A stretch of DNA of 64,000 nucleotides from Halomonas sp. 1513 (GTDB lineage Bacteria > Pseudomonadota > Gammaproteobacteria > Pseudomonadales > Halomonadaceae). The notes below the pieces were generated by a model. That model was not told the DNA's origin. It searched no databases and saw only the letters and a list, made by a program, of their open reading frames with translations. Positions 59,541 through 64,000 of the stretch are shown here, one piece after another (positions within the stretch are counted from its first letter, which is position 1; every line of letters begins with the position of its first letter). The DNA is taken from positions 3,224,001-3,288,000 of the forward strand of contig CP019326.1 of assembly GCA_001971685.1 (NCBI GenBank), given 5' to 3'. Position numbers and translations under genes: made by a program.

Positions 59541-61190
59541 ATGAGCTCCCCGGGTGACCCCTCGTCGCATGCCGAGTCCAGCGACATGCAGACGGATTAC
59601 GTCGTTGGCCAGGACAATCTCGAAGGGAGCCTCGGCCCCATCGGCTTCGATATCCACAACCGCGTCTTCGCCGTATCGGCACTCGCCTCGGTGGTCTTCA
59701 TTCTCCTCACCCTGCTGTTCCCCGAACGAGCCGGCGGCATCTTCCAGTCCATCGTCGGCTTCTCCACCGGCACCCTGGACTGGTATTTCATGCTGGTGGT
59801 GGATTTCTTCATCCTGTTCTGCGTGGCGCTGGTGGTGCTGCCCTACGGGTCGATCCGACTAGGTGGGCCGGATGCGCGGCCGGACTTCAACTACCTGTCG
59901 TGGTTCTCGATGCTGTTCGCCGCCGGTATCGGTATCGGGCTGCTGTTCTTCGGGGTGCTGGAGCCGGTCTATCATGCCAACGTCTCCTTGCCGCTGGGCA
60001 TTCCCTCGCCGTTTGGCGACGACGGCGCGCTCGACCCGGAGGCGATTCCCGGCGCCACCGCCATGGGCCTTGCCGGCACCTACCTGCACTGGGGCATCCA
60101 CGGCTGGGCCGTCTACGTGGTGATGGCGCTGGCTCTGGCCATCTTCACCTACAACAAGGGCCTGCCGTTCTCGATTCGCTCGGCCTTCTTTCCCATCCTC
60201 GGCGACCGCGTATGGGGCTGGTGGGGTCACGCCATCGATATCCTGGCGGTGTTTTCCACCCTGTTCGGCCTGGCGACGTCGCTGGGGCTGGGTGCCCAGC
60301 AGGCCAATGCGGGCATGAATTTCGTATTTGGCCTCGAGGTCACGACCACCACCCAGGTCATCATCATCCTGCTGGTGACCGCCGCCGCCCTGGTCTCGGT
60401 GTGGCGCGGGCTCGAGGGCGGCGTCAAGAAACTCTCCGAAATCAACATGGTGCTGGCGGTGCTGTTCTTCTTCTTCGTGCTGTTCGCCGGCCCCACGCTG
60501 GTCGCCCTGAGCGGCTTCTTTACCGGCCTCACCACCTACGTAAGGGAGCTCGCCCCGCTATCGGCGCCCTTCGGCCGTGATGACGACGCCTACCGCCAGG
60601 CCTGGACCATCTTCTACTGGGCCTGGTGGATCAGCTGGGCGCCGTTCGTCGGCATGTTCATCGCCCGGGTCTCGCGGGGACGCACGATTCGTGAATTCGT
60701 GATCTGCGTGCTGCTGATACCCAGCCTGTTCATCTTCGTCTGGATGGGGGTGTTCGGGGCCACCGCACTGGATCAGCTCTACGCCAGCCCCGACACCAGC
60801 CTGGTCAAGGAGTACGTGATCGACACCTACAGCCCCGAGCTGTCGCTGTTCGGCATGCTCAACGAGCTGCCGCTGACCGGCCTGATGTCGACCCTGGCCA
60901 TCGTGCTGGCGCTGATCTTCTTCATCACCTCGTCGGACTCCGGCTCGCTGGTGATCGATACCATCACCGCCGGCGGCAAGATCGATGCGCCGCGTCCCCA
61001 GCGCATGTTCTGGGCCACAGTGGAGGGCTTCATCGCCATCGTGCTGCTGATCGGCGGCGGGCTCTCGGCGCTACAGGCCGGGGTGACGGCGACGGCGATT
61101 CCGTTCTCCGTGGTGATGCTGCTGATGTGCTATACCATTATCAAGGCGCTGAATGGCGAGCTTCGCCAACTGCGCCAAAAACCCTCTTGA
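59541..61190 (+). CDS. BCCT family transporter (betaine/choline/carnitine type)
   Basis: 549 residues, about twelve membrane segments. The BCCT signature region is intact: GLAGTYLHWGIHGWAVYVVMAL, STLFGLATSLGLGAQQ with the ion/substrate loop, and YWAWWISWAPFVGMFIARVSRGRT with the Trp-rich betaine box. The C-terminal tail after the last segment is short, unlike E. coli BetT or Corynebacterium BetP, so osmotic activation through a long tail is unlikely. Imports compatible solutes or their precursors. Monocistronic or with the zinc finger gene 38 bases downstream. Confidence 0.94.
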   Translation: MSSPGDPSSHAESSDMQTDYVVGQDNLEGSLGPIGFDIHNRVFAVSALASVVFILLTLLFPERAGGIFQSIVGFSTGTLDWYFMLVVDFFILFCVALVVLPYGSIRLGGPDARPDFNYLSWFSMLFAAGIGIGLLFFGVLEPVYHANVSLPLGIPSPFGDDGALDPEAIPGATAMGLAGTYLHWGIHGWAVYVVMALALAIFTYNKGLPFSIRSAFFPILGDRVWGWWGHAIDILAVFSTLFGLATSLGLGAQQANAGMNFVFGLEVTTTTQVIIILLVTAAALVSVWRGLEGGVKKLSEINMVLAVLFFFFVLFAGPTLVALSGFFTGLTTYVRELAPLSAPFGRDDDAYRQAWTIFYWAWWISWAPFVGMFIARVSRGRTIREFVICVLLIPSLFIFVWMGVFGATALDQLYASPDTSLVKEYVIDTYSPELSLFGMLNELPLTGLMSTLAIVLALIFFITSSDSGSLVIDTITAGGKIDAPRPQRMFWATVEGFIAIVLLIGGGLSALQAGVTATAIPFSVVMLLMCYTIIKALNGELRQLRQKPS

Positions 61191-61228
61191 GGGCTAGATA
61201 AGCCAACGAGCACGGAAGGAGGCGATCC

Positions 61229-61495
61229 ATGGCAGGCGGCTGGTCACGCGATGGTGCCGAGCAGGAGCAGATTGAGAGTACGGTGGAAGATGCGCTGCAG
61301 CGGGTACGCAGCCAGCTTCCCAGCGGCGAGAGCCTGCGCCACTGTGAGGAGTGCGGCGACGAGATTCCTCAGGCGCGCCGCGAAGCGATCAAGGGCGTGC
61401 GCCTGTGCATCGCCTGCCAGAGCGAACGCGACAAGCAGCAGACGTCCTACAGTGGCTACAACCGTCGCGGCAGCAAGGACAGTCAGCTGCGCTGA
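61229..61495 (+). CDS. DksA/TraR family C4-type zinc finger protein (YbiI-like)
   Basis: 88 residues. The C4 zinc finger is CEECGDEIP and then CIACQSE, a C-X2-C-X17-C-X2-C arrangement. The long coiled-coil of DksA is missing, as in YbiI and TraR. Such proteins may bind in the RNA polymerase secondary channel. ATG preceded by GGAGGCGA. Confidence 0.92.
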   Translation: MAGGWSRDGAEQEQIESTVEDALQRVRSQLPSGESLRHCEECGDEIPQARREAIKGVRLCIACQSERDKQQTSYSGYNRRGSKDSQLR

Positions 61496-61558
61496 CGCCG
61501 GTCACCGGCCCTGCCATGGCTTGCAGCCACCTCTCAGCACGATATGATGACACCCCTC

Positions 61559-61585
61559 CAGAGCCCCGTTCCCAGCGGGGCTCTG
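61559..61585 (+). terminator. Possible terminator hairpin upstream of EamA gene
   Basis: A 10-bp stem (61559-61568 with 61576-61585) with a seven-base loop lies 63 bases after the zinc finger gene stop and 20 bases before the EamA ATG. Only CTTTG follows, so termination is likely incomplete. Confidence 0.5.
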
Positions 61586-61604
61586 CTTTGTCCAAGAGGT
61601 CGCC

Positions 61605-62507
61605 ATGCCGCTGCTCTATTTCCTCGCCCCGCTGGGTGCCGTGCTGATCTGGTCGGGCAATATGACCATCAACCAGCTCACCGTGGGCGCCATCGCGCCG
61701 AGCAGCATCGCCTTTCTACGCTGGGTGCTGGCACTGTCGGTGTTGACGCCCTTTGTGCTGCCGGCGGTGTGGCGCCATCGTCAGGCGCTCAAGCGCGAAT
61801 GGCCCAAGCTGGCCTTCCTCGGCCTGCTGGGCATGGCGATGTGGCAGGGGCTGGCCTACGTTGCCGCCGAGACCACCTCGGCCACCAACATGGGCATTCT
61901 TGCCGCCACCGTACCGCTGCTCACGGTCCTGCTCAGCGCGCTGATTCTGCGCGAGCCACCCAGCCTCGGCGGCGTGGCCGGCGGGCTGGTGGCGCTGTGC
62001 GGGGTGGCGGTGCTGCTCGGCCGCGGCGACCCGCTGTCGCTGCTGGTGCTCGACGTCTCGCCGGGCGACGCGCTGATGGTAGTCGCCGCCAGCTGCTACG
62101 CCACCTACGGCGTGATGCTAAAGCGCTGGCAGATGGATCTACCGCCCTGGGTGATGCTCTACGTGCAGGCGGTCTTCGCCACCCTGCTGCTGCTGCCCGG
62201 CTACCTGCTCGGGCCGATGACACCGGTGGATGGCGGCAACGTCTGGCTGATCGCCTACGCCGGCATCCCCGCCTCGATCATCACCACCTTCCTGTGGATG
62301 CGTGCGGTACGCCAGATCGGCGCCAGCAAGGCCAGTATCTTCCTCAACCTGATGCCGCTGTTCAGCGCCATCATCGCCATGCTGTTCCTCGGTGAGCGCC
62401 TGGCCGGCTGGCACCTGCTCGGCGGCGGCCTGACCCTGATCGGCGTGATCATGGCCCAGACCCTCACCCAGCCGCTGTTACAGCGCCAACGCCAGAGCCA
62501 GCCATGA
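61605..62507 (+). CDS. DMT-superfamily transporter (two EamA domains)
   Basis: 300 residues with ten membrane segments in two EamA repeats (about 5-137 and 150-288). VLIWSGNMTINQLTVGAIAPSSIAFLRWVLAL and ATLLTVLLSALIL-type strings in the first half, and PLFSAIIAMLFLGERLAGWHLLGGGLTLIGV in the second, are typical. Probably an inner-membrane exporter of amino acids or metabolites. Overlaps the ChaC gene by four bases, suggesting a link to glutathione or thiol metabolism, which is speculative. Confidence 0.93.
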   Translation: MPLLYFLAPLGAVLIWSGNMTINQLTVGAIAPSSIAFLRWVLALSVLTPFVLPAVWRHRQALKREWPKLAFLGLLGMAMWQGLAYVAAETTSATNMGILAATVPLLTVLLSALILREPPSLGGVAGGLVALCGVAVLLGRGDPLSLLVLDVSPGDALMVVAASCYATYGVMLKRWQMDLPPWVMLYVQAVFATLLLLPGYLLGPMTPVDGGNVWLIAYAGIPASIITTFLWMRAVRQIGASKASIFLNLMPLFSAIIAMLFLGERLAGWHLLGGGLTLIGVIMAQTLTQPLLQRQRQSQP

Positions 62508-63070
62508 GCCTCGACACCACCCTGATCAACCGCCAGCGCATGCCCGTCGACGACGACGCCAAGCTATGGCTGTTCGGCTACGGCTCACTGATCTGGAAGG
62601 CGGAATTTGCCTACCTCGAGCGCCGTCCCGCGCATATCGAGGGCTGGGTACGACGCTTCTGGCAGGCATCACATGACCACCGAGGCACCCCACAGGCACC
62701 CGGCCGCGTGGTCACGCTGATACGCCAGCCCGGTGCGCTCTGCCATGGCATGGCCTACCGCATCAGCGGTGAAGTGCTGCACGGGCTGGATATCCGCGAG
62801 AAGAACGGCTACCTGCGCGAGACCACCCTGATGCACTTCGCCGACGGCAGCCACGCCGACGGCCTGCTCTACCTCGCCACCGAGGACAACGCCGCCTTTC
62901 TCGGCGACGCCTCCCTCGAGTCAATCGCTCGCCAGATCGCCGCCGCCCATGGCCCCAGCGGCGCCAACCGCGACTACCTGCTCAACCTCGCCACCGCCCT
63001 GGAAGCTCTCGGCGCCGACGATCCGCATGTATTTGCGCTCGCGGAGAGCGTGCGTTCGAATAAATCGTAA
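62504..63070 (+). CDS. Gamma-glutamylcyclotransferase (ChaC-like)
   Basis: 188 residues. The nucleotide-like YGSLIW loop (WLFGYGSLIWK, about 23-33) and the Glu in DIREKNGYLRE (about 105-115) mark the ChaC family. It degrades glutathione to Cys-Gly and 5-oxoproline in the cytosol. The ATG overlaps the EamA stop (ATGA). Confidence 0.92.
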   Translation: MSLDTTLINRQRMPVDDDAKLWLFGYGSLIWKAEFAYLERRPAHIEGWVRRFWQASHDHRGTPQAPGRVVTLIRQPGALCHGMAYRISGEVLHGLDIREKNGYLRETTLMHFADGSHADGLLYLATEDNAAFLGDASLESIARQIAAAHGPSGANRDYLLNLATALEALGADDPHVFALAESVRSNKS

Positions 63071-63151
63071 AGTTAACGCCGCGTAAGCCGATAGCCTCGG
63101 TAGAGCACAGTGCCTGAGAAACCGGTGCCATCTGTATGAGGGGAAACCGCC

Positions 63152-64000
63152 ATGCCACAGGCCTTGCTCACCAAGGTCGAATCGGAGTTGATCAAGCCCT
63201 GGTATCGCCTGCGCTTCAGCCCAGCGGTTGAGGCACGCTTTGAAACGGACACATCGCCACGTCGCTGTCGGCATCTAGTCCTGGCAGGCATCGTGGCGCT
63301 GGTCATCTACGATCTCTTCCTCCTTAACGACTATATTTTTCGCCCCGAGATTCTGGGCACTGCCGCCTGGCTTCGTTTGGGGCTGATCACTCCGCTGGGA
63401 CTTACGGCCCTCTACTGCGTGAGCCGCAACCTGGCACCGGCCGTGCGCGAGGCGATGATGTCGGCCGCGGTCATTTCGACGATGCTGATCTCCAACGTGA
63501 TCTTTTTCATTTCGAAAGCGCCCTACTCCTTTCTCGACACCTTTGCCTTCGGGCTGATTCCGCTGGTGAGTAACGTCATCTTTTCACTACGCTTCGCATT
63601 TGCTGCTGCCACCTCGCTAATCTGCACCCTCATGATGGCGGTCTTCGTGGTGCTCTACCAACCCATGGCGTTCGAAATCAAGGTCTACACCCTGGTCCTC
63701 TTCACTGCCAATGTCGTCTTCACTCTGCTCGCCAATTTCCGCCTGGAGTCCAGCGAGCGAAAATCCTACTTGCTGCTGCTGCGCGAGCGTCTGAGGAACC
63801 AGGTCGCGTTAGAGGACAACCAGGCTCTGACCAAGATATCGGCCACCGACCCGCTAACCGGTGTCGCGAACCGCCGCCATTTCGACAGCGTGCTTGCACA
63901 GCACTGGGAAGACGCCATCGCCAGACAGACCATGCTCGGCATACTGGTCATCGATATTGACTACTTCAAGAACTACAACGACCACTACGGGCACCTTCAA
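63152..64000 (+). CDS. Membrane diguanylate cyclase, GGDEF domain (cut by window edge)
   Basis: 283 codons are open from the ATG at 63152, which has GAGGGGAAA upstream, to the window end. The N-terminal 200 residues hold about six membrane segments. After a short coiled stretch the GGDEF domain begins with ATDPLTGVANRRHFD and continues with LVIDIDYFKNYNDHYGH, the metal and substrate region. The GG(D/E)EF signature itself lies past the edge, so activity cannot be judged. Makes cyclic di-GMP if intact. Confidence 0.9.
   Translation, partial: MPQALLTKVESELIKPWYRLRFSPAVEARFETDTSPRRCRHLVLAGIVALVIYDLFLLNDYIFRPEILGTAAWLRLGLITPLGLTALYCVSRNLAPAVREAMMSAAVISTMLISNVIFFISKAPYSFLDTFAFGLIPLVSNVIFSLRFAFAAATSLICTLMMAVFVVLYQPMAFEIKVYTLVLFTANVVFTLLANFRLESSERKSYLLLLRERLRNQVALEDNQALTKISATDPLTGVANRRHFDSVLAQHWEDAIARQTMLGILVIDIDYFKNYNDHYGHLQ

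Noticed and set aside
1..64000. tRNA, rRNA, insertion sequence or prophage genes
   Set aside because: No transposase, integrase or phage-like protein and no tRNA or rRNA sequence pattern was recognised anywhere in the window.

Overview
The window reads as chromosomal DNA of a high-GC gammaproteobacterium of the Halomonas/Halomonadaceae type. The protein set supports this: three TRAP carboxylate uptake systems, a BCCT osmolyte carrier, a phasin, a Cra-controlled fructose PTS with FruB as an EIIA-HPr-EI fusion, a lactate/glycolate-type permease and a complete glcC/glcDEFG glycolate oxidase locus. The assignment is inference from gene content; no rRNA or tRNA is present to fix it. I saw no insertion sequence, prophage, integrase or CRISPR array. 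Coding density is high and many genes overlap by 1-11 bases.

Layout. 1-8264: edge of a membrane alpha/beta hydrolase gene, an ABM-domain membrane protein, then fruBKA (minus) divergent from cra/fruR (plus) with a readable promoter and Cra operator between them. 8303-11931: a CDF cation transporter convergent with a tripartite hybrid kinase and its partner, a periplasmic protein of sulfite-oxidase-like fold. 12077-14353: a plus-strand trio of a duplicated DUF1538 membrane protein, a PII-like protein and a CBS-pair protein. 14364-16594: LprI-like, MOSC and DUF2189 proteins. 16914-20570: a compact sulfur module of flavocytochrome c sulfide dehydrogenase (cytochrome plus flavoprotein), a YeeE/YedE transporter and a SoxY-SoxZ fusion.

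20640-30735: a TAXI-type TRAP operon with a universal stress protein, a divergent KamA-family radical SAM enzyme, a small secreted protein, a DctPQM TRAP operon and a DUF192 protein at the end of the molybdate operon. 30752-36894: modABC, a FetAB-like ABC pair separated from modA by a perfect RutR-type box, an NCS2 nucleobase permease and a phasin. 36998-43617: gamma carbonic anhydrase, KDG-kinase-like sugar kinase plus HAD phosphatase, GST, lactate permease and L-fuconate dehydratase.

43626-53992: a minus-strand seven-gene catabolic operon (DctP-DctQ-DctM, crotonase-fold protein, CaiB-type CoA transferase, class V aminotransferase, YdiJ-like FAD/Fe-S oxidoreductase) facing a GntR regulator. 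The substrate is unknown and the crotonase-fold protein lacks both hydratase glutamates. 53996-59360: glcC divergent from glcDEFG, with a 114-nt highly structured element between glcF and glcG. 59541-64000: BCCT carrier with a hairpin overlapping its ribosome binding site, DksA/TraR-type zinc finger protein, EamA transporter, ChaC-type cyclotransferase and the start of a membrane diguanylate cyclase cut by the window end.

The best candidates for undescribed biology are the DUF1538/PII-like/CBS trio, the SoxYZ-fusion sulfur module, and the TRAP/CoA-transferase/crotonase-like/aminotransferase/oxidoreductase operon.
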